A DNA stretch of 64,000 nucleotides, taken from contig JAKAUP010000003.1 in NCBI GenBank assembly GCA_021817565.1, positions 207,026 to 271,025 on the forward strand, in the 5' to 3' direction. Under the pieces are notes generated by a model. That model did no database searches, was not told the origin of the DNA, and saw only the letters and a program-made list of their open reading frames with translations. This document shows positions 1-10,124 of the stretch, piece by piece. The stretch's first letter is position 1. Each line of letters starts with the position of its first letter. A program made the position numbers and the translations under genes. The stretch is from Microcaldota archaeon. GTDB lineage: Archaea; Micrarchaeota; Micrarchaeia; Micrarchaeales; Micrarchaeaceae.

Positions 1-237
1 GTCTACAAAAAGCACGCTCTTCAGGTCTCCGACAATGGTGCCCAGTACCATCATTCCCTTCTTGTATTTGTAAATCCCGGACTGCGGCTCTACCTTTGCT
101 TTGCCTTCTTCGAAAACAGGAGTACCGACAACCGTGGTATACAATGTTCCTTCTATCGCCATCGCGTTCTCTGCAGGTATGTACTCCTCTTCCGTGGCTA
201 CCCTGTCTCCAGGTATGACCTTTTCTTTTCCTTCCAT
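1..237 (-). CDS. Exosome RNA-binding subunit Csl4-like, N-terminal part (truncated by window edge)
   Basis: Minus-strand translation MEGKEKVIPGDRVATEEEYIPAENAMAIEGTLYTTVVGTPVFEEGKAKVEPQ... is open to the window edge; resembles the Csl4 N-terminal domain. Confidence 0.6.
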   Translation of the reverse strand, partial: MEGKEKVIPGDRVATEEEYIPAENAMAIEGTLYTTVVGTPVFEEGKAKVEPQSGIYKYKKGMMVLGTIVGDLKSVLFVD

Positions 238-296
238 AAAATCAGCTAATCAAAAATCTGTTAAATAGGAAATGTGAAGATTAATATTACTTCTCA

Positions 297-1046
297 TTGG
301 TTTTGAATATGGGCGATGCGGAACTTAATTCATTGGAACCGATACGCGTGGGCGAGAGCATTTTTGAAGTGCTGCTCGAGTATTCTGGAAATATGCACTC
401 GTATGCCAGAGTTAGGGATGGGAAGGTCGTAATAAGCATACCGAAAAGACTTGATAATAAGGCTGAGGCTGGTAGCATTGCTTACCTCTATTCGAAAATG
501 GAGAGGCTTATATCCAAGCATCCGAATCGTTTCGTTGCGGAGAGGATTACGTTTGAGAACGAGTGTGTGACTTACCCGCTCGGAAGAGAGGTCTCAGTAA
601 AGGTCCTCTTTGCCAGTGGGCGCAGAACCCCCAGTTATGATATATCAGGAAGCTGCGTTACAATAATGTTAGGAAACCGCGAAACTGACTGGAAAAGCGT
701 GCTGAACAAGCTTGCAACCGCGGCCATATCTGAGCTCTCCGCCCCAGATGTAATCGCTATGGTAGATCAGATCAACGAGTCGCATTTCAAGGGAAAAATT
801 GGGAAGGTTAGGATAAAGCGGAATAGAGGAATATGGGGATCGATATCAAAGGACGGAAACATGAGCCTAAACTTTAGCCTTCTTTACGCCCCCAGGGATG
901 TGCTCGAATATGTGATAGTGCACGAGCTCTCGCATATAAAGCATAGAAAACACGGCAGGAAGTTCTGGGAATCTGTGGAAAAAGTTATTCCTGATTATAG
1001 GACAAGGAGGGCATGGCTCAGGGAGCACAGCTCCCTGATGGGATAA
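297..1046 (+). CDS. YgjP/SprT-like zinc metallopeptidase (DUF45 family)
   Basis: VIVHELSHIKHRKHGRKFWE HExxH motif with downstream H and C-terminal FW pattern. Confidence 0.8.
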   Translation: MVLNMGDAELNSLEPIRVGESIFEVLLEYSGNMHSYARVRDGKVVISIPKRLDNKAEAGSIAYLYSKMERLISKHPNRFVAERITFENECVTYPLGREVSVKVLFASGRRTPSYDISGSCVTIMLGNRETDWKSVLNKLATAAISELSAPDVIAMVDQINESHFKGKIGKVRIKRNRGIWGSISKDGNMSLNFSLLYAPRDVLEYVIVHELSHIKHRKHGRKFWESVEKVIPDYRTRRAWLREHSSLMG

Positions 1047-1050
1047 GCGC

Positions 1051-1365
1051 TTAGCCGAACAGGCTTGCAAGACCCCCGGCTGCCTCTTCCTCGCTCTTTG
1101 CCTCTTCTGCTGGGTGCTTCTTCTCTTCCTTCGGTTTTGCCTCAGCGTGCGGTGCGCCGCCTGTCGGAACAGAAGCTGCTACATGAACGCTCTGCGCGTT
1201 CTTTATAACGTCCTTTATGTTCACTCCCTTGAGGGACTCGACCACTGCCTTTGCCTTTGCCTCGTCGGGACTGAATCCCGCCGCTTTTACGACCTCCATT
1301 ATGCTTTTCTCGTTTATTTCTTTGCCTGCCTCGTCAAGAAGCAATGCAGCGTATACATATTCCAT
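1051..1365 (-). CDS. rpl12: Ribosomal protein P1 (L12e)
   Basis: [19 protein letters not shown]..., acidic Ala/Glu hinge, C-terminal GGLASLFG. Confidence 0.95.
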   Translation of the reverse strand: MEYVYAALLLDEAGKEINEKSIMEVVKAAGFSPDEAKAKAVVESLKGVNIKDVIKNAQSVHVAASVPTGGAPHAEAKPKEEKKHPAEEAKSEEEAAGGLASLFG

Positions 1366-1389
1366 AATTTCACCTTAATATAATTCTGA

Positions 1390-2223
1390 TCAGCTCTTCG
1401 CAATGCCGTTGATTGACGCTGCGGCAGCATAAGCGTTCGCGACCAGCACATCTATTACTTTGCTGTCGTATATCTTTGCCCCTACTCCGAGCGCCATCGC
1501 GTTGTTGTACGCGTCCTCAACGAACTTCTTTACAGTATACATATTTATTATTTGCGCCTTGAAGCTTATCGAGACGGCCGCGGCAAATGCCTTTGATATA
1601 TCGGCTGCCATCCCTTCGCTGTTCATCTGAAGCAGCTCCGCATTGAATATTATCCCGTCATTGAATACCGCGTTCGGCTTCAGCTCAGCCACAAACGGGA
1701 ATATGTTGAGCGTGTGAAGCGCCTTTGCGACGTTCAGCGGTATCTTCTCGTCCTTGTGGACGAGCACCTTTGCCTTTGATATGACCACCTTGCCCTTGTC
1801 TATCTTCACATCTATGCCTGCAGATTTCAGCTCGGTGACTGCCTGCCCTGGAGGCAGTGATGTCTCTCCTGCTTCTATGCTTATGTCTTCCGGAGCCTTC
1901 TGGTTCGGCTTTGCTGCAAGCTTTATTGAATTGCTGCTGAATTCCCTGTAAAGCTCAAATGGGTTTTCGTTCGATAGCACGAGCGCGCACGTTCCGTCCA
2001 AGAAATTTCCCAACTGTTCGGTGCGTTTGTCTGAAGACAGTGTTCTTGTGAGTATGTTCTTCCTTCCTGTTATCACAACCGCTCTGCCGCGCAGCTTGTT
2101 CCTCAATGACTGGAAGAGACGGTCTGGCGCTCCGTCTAGCCTGACCACAGCTATTGTCTCGTAGTCCTTTATTTTTACGGAATGTTTTCTTACAGCGTCC
2201 TTCTTCTCCTCCTTTTTCAGCAT
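1390..2223 (-). CDS. rpl10: Ribosomal protein L10 (P0)
   Basis: Archaeal P0-type sequence between L1 and P1 genes. Confidence 0.92.
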   Translation of the reverse strand: MLKKEEKKDAVRKHSVKIKDYETIAVVRLDGAPDRLFQSLRNKLRGRAVVITGRKNILTRTLSSDKRTEQLGNFLDGTCALVLSNENPFELYREFSSNSIKLAAKPNQKAPEDISIEAGETSLPPGQAVTELKSAGIDVKIDKGKVVISKAKVLVHKDEKIPLNVAKALHTLNIFPFVAELKPNAVFNDGIIFNAELLQMNSEGMAADISKAFAAAVSISFKAQIINMYTVKKFVEDAYNNAMALGVGAKIYDSKVIDVLVANAYAAAASINGIAKS

Positions 2224-2235
2224 TCGAATAACCCC

Positions 2236-2868
2236 TTATAAGAGCCTCACTGGAGGGCTCATGCTCAGTTTGATATAAACAGATCTTAGGTTCTGGCTGC
2301 TTACCTGGCCAGATATCGATTTTAGCACTGCATCTATGTTCTCTGCGATCTGCCTTGTTTCCATGTTCTCCGAACCGACCACGCAATGCACTGTCGGAAG
2401 GTACTTCCCTCTTGTTGATATGTTGACCGACTTTGATATGTTCTTTACCATATCCTTTGCGTTTGACGGAGAGACAGGTTTAGGCATCCTGCCTTTCGGC
2501 CCGAGGAATGACCCGAGCTGCCTGGCTACCACGCTCATCATCGCGGGCTCTGCGAGCGAAGTATAGTTGAGCAGTTCTCTCATCTTCTCCTTGTCGTGGG
2601 AGATTTCTTCCACTTCCTTCGCGCCAATTACCTTTGCGCCGGAGGATTGTGCGGTCGAAGCTATATCCTTGTTGTCCGCATACACCAACACTTTTGCCTC
2701 CTTGCCCCTTCCGTTTGGGAGCACTACGCTGATGTTCATGCGGTTGTCCTGCTTCGAGAAGTCTACGCCTTTGAAATTCACTGCCATCTCCACACTCTGG
2801 ACAAACTTGCGTTTGCCCTTGTTCTCTTTTAGAAACTTCTCAATGAGCTCTATCTTTTCTGATTCCAT
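2236..2868 (-). CDS. rpl1: Ribosomal protein L1; start placed at MESEKIEL
   Basis: VLPNGRGKEAKVLVYAD, GPKGRMPKPV; gene order L1-L10-P1; the longer ORF start is unlikely. Confidence 0.93.
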   Translation of the reverse strand: MESEKIELIEKFLKENKGKRKFVQSVEMAVNFKGVDFSKQDNRMNISVVLPNGRGKEAKVLVYADNKDIASTAQSSGAKVIGAKEVEEISHDKEKMRELLNYTSLAEPAMMSVVARQLGSFLGPKGRMPKPVSPSNAKDMVKNISKSVNISTRGKYLPTVHCVVGSENMETRQIAENIDAVLKSISGQVSSQNLRSVYIKLSMSPPVRLL

Positions 2869-3058
2869 TAAAAACCCTCCTGCATATTGCAGTGCCAGCG
2901 GGAAAACCAGCACTAATATTGAATGAGTAAGGTTTATTAAGTTTGTGTGCGCGGCCGATTGCATTGTTATTGCAATTTCGCCCGCCCCACTTCTCCTATT
3001 CTGCCATGCTTGCGCGTTTAGGCAAAATATTAAATGGTTGACAGTACAATCTAACTTG

Positions 3059-4279
3059 ATGCCGGACAGAATACTCGTGCTAGTGGTGGACATAGACAAT
3101 GACCTTTACAAGAAGGCTAGGATAACCGGCCCTATTATAGGTAGAGCGTCAAACCTGAAGGCTGCAACAAAGATGGCTCTCTCAGATCCGACGGATACAG
3201 ATGCGAACGCGATGTTTGAGGCGATAAAGAGGTATGACGAGCTCAGGAAACAGGGCTTTGATACGGAAGTTGCCACAATAACCGGATCCGAGAAGGAAGG
3301 GTATATTGCCGATAGGGAGATAAGCAGGCAGATAGAGCGCGTCGTAGATATAATAAAACCGGATTCATGCCTTTTCGTGACTGATGGGAAGAGCGACGAG
3401 CGCGCATTGCCGCTACTGAAAGCTAGGGTGAAGGTCGACAGCGTGGACGTTGTGCATATGAAGCAAGCCGCAACGCTTGAGAACACCTATTTCGTAATGC
3501 TGGAGAAGATAAAGGATCCGCATTACGCACGCATAATCTTCGGGATACCTGCCGTACTCTTGATACTCTTCGCTCTGAGCTATTATCTCAACCTGGGATG
3601 GCAGCTTCCTGTTGCGCTCATAGGCATATACCTTATAATAAAGGGCTTTGGGATTGAGGAGCGCTTCCTTGAATCCTTCAGGGGTTTCGGATTCAGCATG
3701 GGGAGGATAAGCTTCATATTTTATACTGCGGCGATAGTGTTCTTCATACTTGGATTGGCCGTAGGTTACAGCGGATACGTGCAGCACAGCCTAACAACGC
3801 AAAACCTTCTCGTCTTGTATTCATATGGAGTGCAGAACTTCATAATTCCTTTTGCTGTGGGACTTGTACTTTATCTGATAGGGCGTGTGATAGACCTTGA
3901 AGGGCAGCGCATGAGGTTCCAGCTGCTGAACCAGGGCATATACATAGCTTATTCTGTGATATCTCTATCCCTAGTATACTTTTTGGCTGCGTGGTTCATA
4001 GGCCAGATATACTTCTGGCAGTACCTGCTCTTCAGCGCAATCTCGCTTGTGGTTGGATACGCGATTGCCACGTTCAGCTATGTGCTTAAGAGAATAGTGA
4101 TAAAAAACTCGCGACTTAAGAACAAGAATGTGATAAACGACATAGGCGCATACATTGGGAAGGTGAGCGGGGTTGACCCGAAGAGCGAGCTCCTTTACGT
4201 GAAGACTGAACACGGAAAGATAATAAGCTTTGATATCGACAGAATAAGCAAACTGACCGATTGGGTTATAATAAGATAG
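3059..4279 (+). CDS. DUF373 family multi-TM membrane protein
   Basis: MPDRILVLVVDIDNDLYKKARITGPIIGR N-terminus typical of archaeal DUF373; several hydrophobic helices. Confidence 0.75.
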   Translation: MPDRILVLVVDIDNDLYKKARITGPIIGRASNLKAATKMALSDPTDTDANAMFEAIKRYDELRKQGFDTEVATITGSEKEGYIADREISRQIERVVDIIKPDSCLFVTDGKSDERALPLLKARVKVDSVDVVHMKQAATLENTYFVMLEKIKDPHYARIIFGIPAVLLILFALSYYLNLGWQLPVALIGIYLIIKGFGIEERFLESFRGFGFSMGRISFIFYTAAIVFFILGLAVGYSGYVQHSLTTQNLLVLYSYGVQNFIIPFAVGLVLYLIGRVIDLEGQRMRFQLLNQGIYIAYSVISLSLVYFLAAWFIGQIYFWQYLLFSAISLVVGYAIATFSYVLKRIVIKNSRLKNKNVINDIGAYIGKVSGVDPKSELLYVKTEHGKIISFDIDRISKLTDWVIIR

Positions 4280-4345
4280 TCCAAGGTCTTGCAAGAGCAC
4301 CTGGAACAAAAACAAACTCTCAAAATAAAAGAAAGGTTTTTAAGT

Positions 4346-4660
4346 ATGCCTAATGCTAATAATATCGGCCCTTATTACACAAATAAGAACATAGTTCTGC
4401 ATGAACTAATAGGTCTTAAGGTGAGGGTAAAAAGGAGCAAAGACAGAAAGAGAGAAGGAACTAGCGGCATCGTGATAGATGAAACAAAGCATACGCTCCT
4501 CTTGGAGACTGACGCTGGAAGAAAGGTGGTGCCGAAGTCCGGTTCAGAGTTTTTGTTCTCAGTAAATGGGAAGAACTTTGTTGTGGAAGGCAGAGAGATA
4601 CTCTTCCGCCCCAATGAACGGATAAAGAAAGGTATAAAATATTACAAGAGACGTGATTGA
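4346..4660 (+). CDS. rnp1: RNase P protein component 1 (Rpp29/Pop4)
   Basis: LIGLKVRVKRSKDRKREGTSGIVIDETKHTLLLET; position directly upstream of rps17. Confidence 0.88.
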   Translation: MPNANNIGPYYTNKNIVLHELIGLKVRVKRSKDRKREGTSGIVIDETKHTLLLETDAGRKVVPKSGSEFLFSVNGKNFVVEGREILFRPNERIKKGIKYYKRRD

Positions 4661-4960
4661 TTGGATTGCAACGACATAAGATGCCCCATACATGGGAGCC
4701 TCAAGACGAGAGGAAACTCTTTCGAGGGCACGGTGGTATCTGACAGGAACCAACGCACAGTGATCGTGATAAGAGATTATATTGCGCCCCTCAGAAAGTA
4801 TGAACGTCAGCTGAGGAAAAGATCAAGCATACCTGCGCACAACCCGCCATGCATCTCTGCAAAGAGGGGGGATACAGTGACGGTTGAGGAGTGCAGGAGA
4901 ATAAGCAAGACAAAGGCATTTGTTGTAACTTCTATAATAAAGAAAGGTGTTGAACAATGA
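4661..4960 (+). CDS. rps17: Ribosomal protein S17 (TTG start)
   Basis: FEGTVVSDRNQRTVIVIRDYIAPLRKYERQLRKRSSIPAHNPPC. Confidence 0.93.
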   Translation: MDCNDIRCPIHGSLKTRGNSFEGTVVSDRNQRTVIVIRDYIAPLRKYERQLRKRSSIPAHNPPCISAKRGDTVTVEECRRISKTKAFVVTSIIKKGVEQ

Positions 4961-5355
4961 GGCAGATATCTTCGAGAGTTTCTAAGGGGCTTATACCGGG
5001 AAGCGTGGTCATATGCGCGGATAACACCGGGGCGAAGGCACTTCGGATAATATCAAAGAAGGGAGTTGGAGGAACCCACAGAAAACTGAAGAACGTTGGC
5101 GTTGGGGACATAATCATAGCGAGCGTAAGAAGCGGTTCTCCGGAATACATGAAGAAGAAGGTAAGGGCCGTGATAATAAGGCAGAGAAGCCCGATACGCA
5201 GAAAGGACGGACTTAGGGTAAGATTCGAGGACAATGCCGCCATACTCGTGAACGATGCAAACCTTGCGGTAGGCACCGAGGTAAAGGGAGTGATGGCTAG
5301 GGAGGTATTGGAGAGGTACGTAAAGCTCGCAGGAGTTGCTTCAAGGGTAGTGTAA
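4957..5355 (+). CDS. rpl14: Ribosomal protein L14
   Basis: SVVICADNTGAKALRIISKKGVGG; VRAVIIRQRSPIRRKDG. Confidence 0.96.
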   Translation: MRQISSRVSKGLIPGSVVICADNTGAKALRIISKKGVGGTHRKLKNVGVGDIIIASVRSGSPEYMKKKVRAVIIRQRSPIRRKDGLRVRFEDNAAILVNDANLAVGTEVKGVMAREVLERYVKLAGVASRVV

Positions 5356-5718
5356 ATGATCAAGTCTTCAAAACCGAGAAAGCAGAGGAAGTTCAGGTAC
5401 AACGCGCCACTGCATTTAAGGAAGCATTTCGTGCACGCCCACCTTTCGAAGGAGGCAGCAACAAAGTTAAATATCAAAAGAAGGACAATACAGGTGTCGC
5501 GCGGCGATACCGTAAAGATAATGAGTGGGTCGAGAAAGGGGAAGGCAGGAAAGGTCTCAAAGGTCGACACGGTAAGGGGATTCCTGTTCATAGATGGGAT
5601 AACCAGGAAAAATGTGAGGGGACGCGAACTCCAGATACCGATAAGGCCGAACTCGGTTTACATAACAGACGTGAACATGAACGACAAGATGCGCGCGGCG
5701 AAATTAACAAAGGGTTGA
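5356..5718 (+). CDS. rpl24: Ribosomal protein L24
   Basis: VSRGDTVKIMSGSRKGKAGKVSKVD (KOW motif). Confidence 0.95.
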   Translation: MIKSSKPRKQRKFRYNAPLHLRKHFVHAHLSKEAATKLNIKRRTIQVSRGDTVKIMSGSRKGKAGKVSKVDTVRGFLFIDGITRKNVRGRELQIPIRPNSVYITDVNMNDKMRAAKLTKG

Positions 5719-5722
5719 TAAG

Positions 5723-6391
5723 ATGGCAAGAAAAGCTAATAAACGTCACATTAAAAGCCTGGCAGCTCCGGTTTTCTTCGGAGTGGAAAGAAAGAAAAAT
5801 AAGTATGTATCGAAGCCTATTCCTGGCACGCACTCCAAGGAGAGGAGCGTTTCAGTAGAGCTTGCCCTTAAGAGGGTCGGTCTGGTTAAGAGCAGGATGG
5901 AGGCGGTACGGCTTCTAAAGGATGGTGCCGTAGCGGTAAACTCAAAAAAGATAAATAATGTGAGATACCCTGTCGGATTTTCTGACAGAGTAGAGGTTGG
6001 AAAGGAGAGCTTTGCGATAGGGATAGACAAGCACGGGGTAATTTCCATCGAGAAGGAGAAGGGAGGTGCGCAGCGCGTCATGAAGGTGGTGGGGAAGTAC
6101 AAGACAAAGAATGGAGAGGTCAGGATAAGACTGCACGACGGAACCACACTTAACATCGGCTCTGAACCGAAGATAAACGATTCGGTAAGGATGGAGAAGG
6201 GAGGCGCAAAACTGATAACGCTTAGGGAAGGCAGCAGCTGCTTTGTCATTGGAGGAGTGCACGTTGGCTCTTCCGGAAAGATAGCATCCGTAAAGGAAGG
6301 CACCAGAAACACCGAGAAGTCGGTGAAGATAGAAACTGGCGACGGGAAGAGCTTTGAAACCCTCGCAAAGAACATAATAGTTACAAGTTGA
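5723..6391 (+). CDS. rps4e: Ribosomal protein S4e
   Basis: HIKSLAAPVF...SRMEAVRLLKDGAVAVNSKK; spc operon order. Confidence 0.95.
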   Translation: MARKANKRHIKSLAAPVFFGVERKKNKYVSKPIPGTHSKERSVSVELALKRVGLVKSRMEAVRLLKDGAVAVNSKKINNVRYPVGFSDRVEVGKESFAIGIDKHGVISIEKEKGGAQRVMKVVGKYKTKNGEVRIRLHDGTTLNIGSEPKINDSVRMEKGGAKLITLREGSSCFVIGGVHVGSSGKIASVKEGTRNTEKSVKIETGDGKSFETLAKNIIVTS

Positions 6392-6915
6392 GTCTTATGG
6401 CGGATATGCGCGAGATAGTAATGGATAAGGTTGTAGTAAACATAGGCACAGGAAGCGATGTGAACGCCTACGAAAATGCCAAAAAATTGCTCACGACGCT
6501 TACGGAGTCGAAGCCAGCCGCAGCAAAGGCGAAGAGAAGGATACCGACGTTCAAAATAGGCAAAGGCACAAAGATAGGCGTATTTGTAACGATCAGGGGA
6601 AAACGCGCGAATGAGCTTGCAAGGCGGCTCTTCAAGACTGTGGATAATGTGATAGGAACACGCGCCATATCAGGGAATTCGGTAAACTTTGGAATCAAGG
6701 AGTATATAGACATACCAGGGCTCAAGTACGACCCCACAATAGGGATAATAGGGATGAATGTGAATGTCTCATTTAGGAGAAGGGGGGCGAGAGTCGGGCT
6801 TAGGAAGAGGCGTAATGCTCCAGTAGGCAAAAAGCATATGCTTATAAACAGAGATGAGATAAAGGAACACTTAAAAAAAGAGTTTGGAGTAGGGATATCA
6901 ACAGGTGCTGAGTAA
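6388..6915 (+). CDS. rpl5: Ribosomal protein L5
   Basis: IPTFKIGKGTKIGVFVTIRG...FGIKEYIDIPGLKYDPTIGIIGMNV. Confidence 0.95.
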   Translation: MSLMADMREIVMDKVVVNIGTGSDVNAYENAKKLLTTLTESKPAAAKAKRRIPTFKIGKGTKIGVFVTIRGKRANELARRLFKTVDNVIGTRAISGNSVNFGIKEYIDIPGLKYDPTIGIIGMNVNVSFRRRGARVGLRKRRNAPVGKKHMLINRDEIKEHLKKEFGVGISTGAE

Positions 6916-7070
6916 TGTTACCATACGAGTATAGGTTTAAGGGTAGAGGCAAAAGGCAGTGCAGGATATGCGGAGCCAGACGAGCCCTGATAAGATCACA
7001 CGACCTTTACATATGCAGAAGGTGTTTCAGGGAGGTAGCTCCGAAGATAAACTTCAAGAAGTACGGGTGA
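6915..7070 (+). CDS. rps14: Ribosomal protein S14, zinc type (51 aa, absent from the supplied ORF list)
   Basis: ATG at 6915 overlaps the L5 stop; translates MLPYEYRFKGRGKRQCRICGARRALIRSHDLYICRRCFREVAPKINFKKYG; two CxxC pairs; lies between L5 and S8. Confidence 0.95.
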   Translation: MLPYEYRFKGRGKRQCRICGARRALIRSHDLYICRRCFREVAPKINFKKYG

Positions 7071-7074
7071 AAAG

Positions 7075-7458
7075 ATGGTTGACAGGTTTGCCGAGGCTAT
7101 TAATACCATAAAGAATAACGAATACATAGGCAGGGAGGAGTGCACAGTATACTCGACAAACCTGATAAGGAGGTTTCTTGACATACTGAAAGAGAACGGC
7201 TACATAGAAGGGTATGAGGAGTTCAGCGAAAGATATGCAAAGAAGCTGCGCATTAAGCTTTCGAAAAGGATAAATAACATTGGCGTAATAAAACCCAGGT
7301 ATTCGATAAAGAACTCGCAGATAATAGATTTCGAACAGAGGTATATACCCAGCAAGGACTTCGGGTTGCTCGTAATCTCTTCCCCTGAAGGGTTGACCAC
7401 GAACAGATCTGCCAGGGAAAGGGGCGTCGGTGGCAAACTTATAGCTTACGTATATTGA
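7075..7458 (+). CDS. rps8: Ribosomal protein S8
   Basis: ADRFAEAINTIKNNEY...SSPEGLTTNRSARERGVGGKLIAYVY. Confidence 0.95.
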   Translation: MVDRFAEAINTIKNNEYIGREECTVYSTNLIRRFLDILKENGYIEGYEEFSERYAKKLRIKLSKRINNIGVIKPRYSIKNSQIIDFEQRYIPSKDFGLLVISSPEGLTTNRSARERGVGGKLIAYVY

Positions 7459-7994
7459 GGATTTTTATGTCTTACATGCAGGTGAAGATATTAGAAGGCG
7501 TTTCCGCAAAGGTAGAGGGTTCACAGGTAGAGCTATCCGGAAAAAACGGAAAGAGCAAACGCAGGTTCAATCCCAACCTGATACATGCGGAAGTGAAAGG
7601 AGGCATGATAGAGATATCAATAAAGGAGAACAAGAAGGTGATGGACGCGGCAGGCATGGCTGCTAAGGCGTTCGCAAAGCAGATCAGCTGCGATATGGAA
7701 GGCGTTCTGAACGGCCATGAGGTTAAGATGGAGATTGTCTATGCACATTTCCCGATGACCATAGAGACTTCTGGAAATAAGGTAATAATAAAGAACATGC
7801 TTGGGGAGCGCGCACCCAGAACCGCAAAGCTCATGGGCGACACAAAGCTGACCGTAAACGGGAAGGAGATAAAAATAATGGGCATAAGCCTGGATGATGT
7901 GGCGCAGAGTGCAGCAAACATACGCAAGGCTTGCAAGGTAAGAAAAATAGACGAGCGAATATTCCAGGACGGCATATATTACTCGGAAAAATGA
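7455..7994 (+). CDS. rpl6: Ribosomal protein L6
   Basis: VYAHFPMTIETSGNKVIIKNMLGERAPRTAK. Confidence 0.94.
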   Translation: MRIFMSYMQVKILEGVSAKVEGSQVELSGKNGKSKRRFNPNLIHAEVKGGMIEISIKENKKVMDAAGMAAKAFAKQISCDMEGVLNGHEVKMEIVYAHFPMTIETSGNKVIIKNMLGERAPRTAKLMGDTKLTVNGKEIKIMGISLDDVAQSAANIRKACKVRKIDERIFQDGIYYSEK

Positions 7995-8001
7995 TGGTTT
8001 T

Positions 8002-8370
8002 ATGTTGAGAAAAAAGAGTCACCCGAAATTCAGCGTTCCGAACGCGCAGGCAAAAAACAGGAAGCGCGTAAAGGATAGATGGAGGGTGCAAAGGGGGCTT
8101 GACAACAAGAAGAGGATGAAGAAGGCCTTTATGGGAGCCGAGCCCACAATAGGGTATAGGAATCCGGAATCGGTGCGCCATGTGATGCAGAACGGCATGA
8201 GGGCCTATCTAGTGCACAGCCAGCCTGAGCTTATGGGTATGCTCAAAAACTCCGACACAGGAAAATTCGACGTGATAATAGCAAAAGGCGTTGGAAAGGT
8301 AAAAAGAAGGCAGATAATGGAATCGGCAAAGAAAGAGGGAATAAGAGTGAGGAACGGTGGTAAAGAATGA
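8002..8370 (+). CDS. rpl32e: Ribosomal protein L32e
   Basis: RVKDRWRVQRGLDNKKRMKKAFMGAEPTIGYRNPESVRH. Confidence 0.93.
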   Translation: MLRKKSHPKFSVPNAQAKNRKRVKDRWRVQRGLDNKKRMKKAFMGAEPTIGYRNPESVRHVMQNGMRAYLVHSQPELMGMLKNSDTGKFDVIIAKGVGKVKRRQIMESAKKEGIRVRNGGKE

Positions 8371-8840
8371 GCATAGAATTCACCAAGAGGATATCAGGAA
8401 AGCTGCTTAAGAGAGGAGTCAATTCAGTAAGGATAAAGGATAGCGCGAGGGAGGATGCTGCAAAAGCGATAACTGCAGACGACGTCAGACAGCTCATAAA
8501 GAGCGGTTCGGTGTACGCAACTCCGAAAAAAAGGAATATAAGCCTAAGGGGAAAACAGAGGAACGAGAAGAAGGCGAAGGGAAGGATGAGAGGACCGGGA
8601 AGAAAACGCGGAACGTACAAGGCAAGAGTAGGAAAAACTTACCAGAAGAGAGTGCGCGCACAGCGCAGGGTGCTCAAAGAGCTGAAGGCCAATAAGACAA
8701 TAACAAACGAACAATTCAAGAGGTTTTACCTGCTTGTGAAAGGAGGTGCATTTGGGAGCAAGGCGCAGCTGTTGAACAGCATAATGAACTCGGGCGTGCA
8801 AATAGAGAACGAGCACTTCGAGAAGCTTAAACATATGTGA
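8367..8840 (+). CDS. rpl19e: Ribosomal protein L19e
   Basis: RISGKLLKRGVNSVRIK...KGRMRGPGRKRGTYKARVGKTYQKRVRAQRR. Confidence 0.94.
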   Translation: MSIEFTKRISGKLLKRGVNSVRIKDSAREDAAKAITADDVRQLIKSGSVYATPKKRNISLRGKQRNEKKAKGRMRGPGRKRGTYKARVGKTYQKRVRAQRRVLKELKANKTITNEQFKRFYLLVKGGAFGSKAQLLNSIMNSGVQIENEHFEKLKHM

Positions 8841-9382
8841 TAATGATGAGAGTTTACAGAAGAAGAAGGGATATGTCGCTCACAAATTATAAGAAGAGGG
8901 TAGCTCTGGTAAAGAGCGGAGCTGAGAGGCTGGTCGTAAGGAGGACAGAGCGCAGCGTCATAATACAGGTAGTGAGATACGAAGCCGATGGAGACATGAT
9001 AGTAGGGGAGACGAATGCGCGCGAGCTGAAAAAGTATGGATGGGAGAGCAGGTGCAACATACCGACCGCTTACCTATCGGGCCTGCTCATGTCCAAGAAG
9101 ATGAAAAGTGATAAGAATGAGGTTGTTTTCGACATAGGCATTTACAAACCTGTAAAGAACTCGGTTGTATTTGCTGCAGTGAAGGGATGCGTTGATGGAG
9201 GGCTTAACGTCAAGAGCAATATAGAGTTTGATGAATCGAGACTGTCCGGAAAGCATATCGCTGATTTCATGGAAGTCGCAAATGGGGACAAGGAGAGGTA
9301 TCACAACCAGTTCTCAAAATACGCGGCGAGAGAAATAGAGCAGAAATTTAAAGAGGTAAGGGAAAAGATATCTAAGGAGTGA
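8837..9382 (+). CDS. rpl18: Ribosomal protein L18
   Basis: TNYKKRVALVKSGAERLVVRRTERSVIIQVV. Confidence 0.93.
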   Translation: MIMMRVYRRRRDMSLTNYKKRVALVKSGAERLVVRRTERSVIIQVVRYEADGDMIVGETNARELKKYGWESRCNIPTAYLSGLLMSKKMKSDKNEVVFDIGIYKPVKNSVVFAAVKGCVDGGLNVKSNIEFDESRLSGKHIADFMEVANGDKERYHNQFSKYAAREIEQKFKEVREKISKE

Positions 9383-9386
9383 TTTT

Positions 9387-10049
9387 TTGGCGTATAGAAA
9401 AGATAGAAACAACAAGCCTGAAAGGCCCACATTCAACATAGAGGCGTGGGAGCCGGTAACAGATCTCGGAAAGGCGGTAAAGAGACATGAGATTACATCG
9501 GTGGAAGAGATATACCGGTTGGGAAAGAAGATACAGGAGGTAGAGATCGTAGACGCACTCATACCTGATCTAAAGAGCGAGATAATAGAGATAAAGAGCG
9601 TGCAGAGGATGACAAAGAACAACAGGAAGGCGAAGTTCAGGGTAACCGCGATAGTAGGGGACATGAACGGCCATGTGGGTGTTGGCGCGGCGAAGGACAT
9701 AGAAGTAAAGGCGAGCATAGACAGCGCGATAAGGAACGCAAAGAAGAACATGATGCCAGTACTCCTCGGATGCGGATCATGGCAGTGTACATGCGGGCAG
9801 AAGCACAGCCTCCCATTCTCGACAAAGGGGAAGTGCGGAAGCGTGGAGGTAATACTGAAGCCGGGACCGCGTGGGCTCGGAATCGTAGCGAGCAAATCCG
9901 TGCGCCTTACGTTGCAGCTGGCAGGAGTGAAAGACATATGGAGTTTCTCTAGGGGCCAGACAAGCACCAGGTACAACGCCATCCTGGCTGTGATAAATGC
10001 TCTGATGAACACGCAGGAGATGAAGAACCTAGAGAGGGAAAGAGCCTGA
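9387..10049 (+). CDS. rps5: Ribosomal protein S5
   Basis: KAKFRVTAIVGDMNGHVGVGAAKDIEVKASIDSAIRNAKKN. Confidence 0.95.
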   Translation: MAYRKDRNNKPERPTFNIEAWEPVTDLGKAVKRHEITSVEEIYRLGKKIQEVEIVDALIPDLKSEIIEIKSVQRMTKNNRKAKFRVTAIVGDMNGHVGVGAAKDIEVKASIDSAIRNAKKNMMPVLLGCGSWQCTCGQKHSLPFSTKGKCGSVEVILKPGPRGLGIVASKSVRLTLQLAGVKDIWSFSRGQTSTRYNAILAVINALMNTQEMKNLERERA

Positions 10050-10124
10050 AAATGTAAATCAGGTAAGAGTACATAGGATAATGGTTATAAAAGTTGTTAT
10101 CAACTGAATATCGATTGTGGTTTT

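Noticed and set aside
5746-6375. Long antisense ORFs over ribosomal protein genes (also 9314..10012, 4932..5591, 22146..22994)
   Set aside because: Opposite strand encodes unmistakable conserved proteins; Ser/Phe/Leu-rich antisense frames are a codon-usage artefact.
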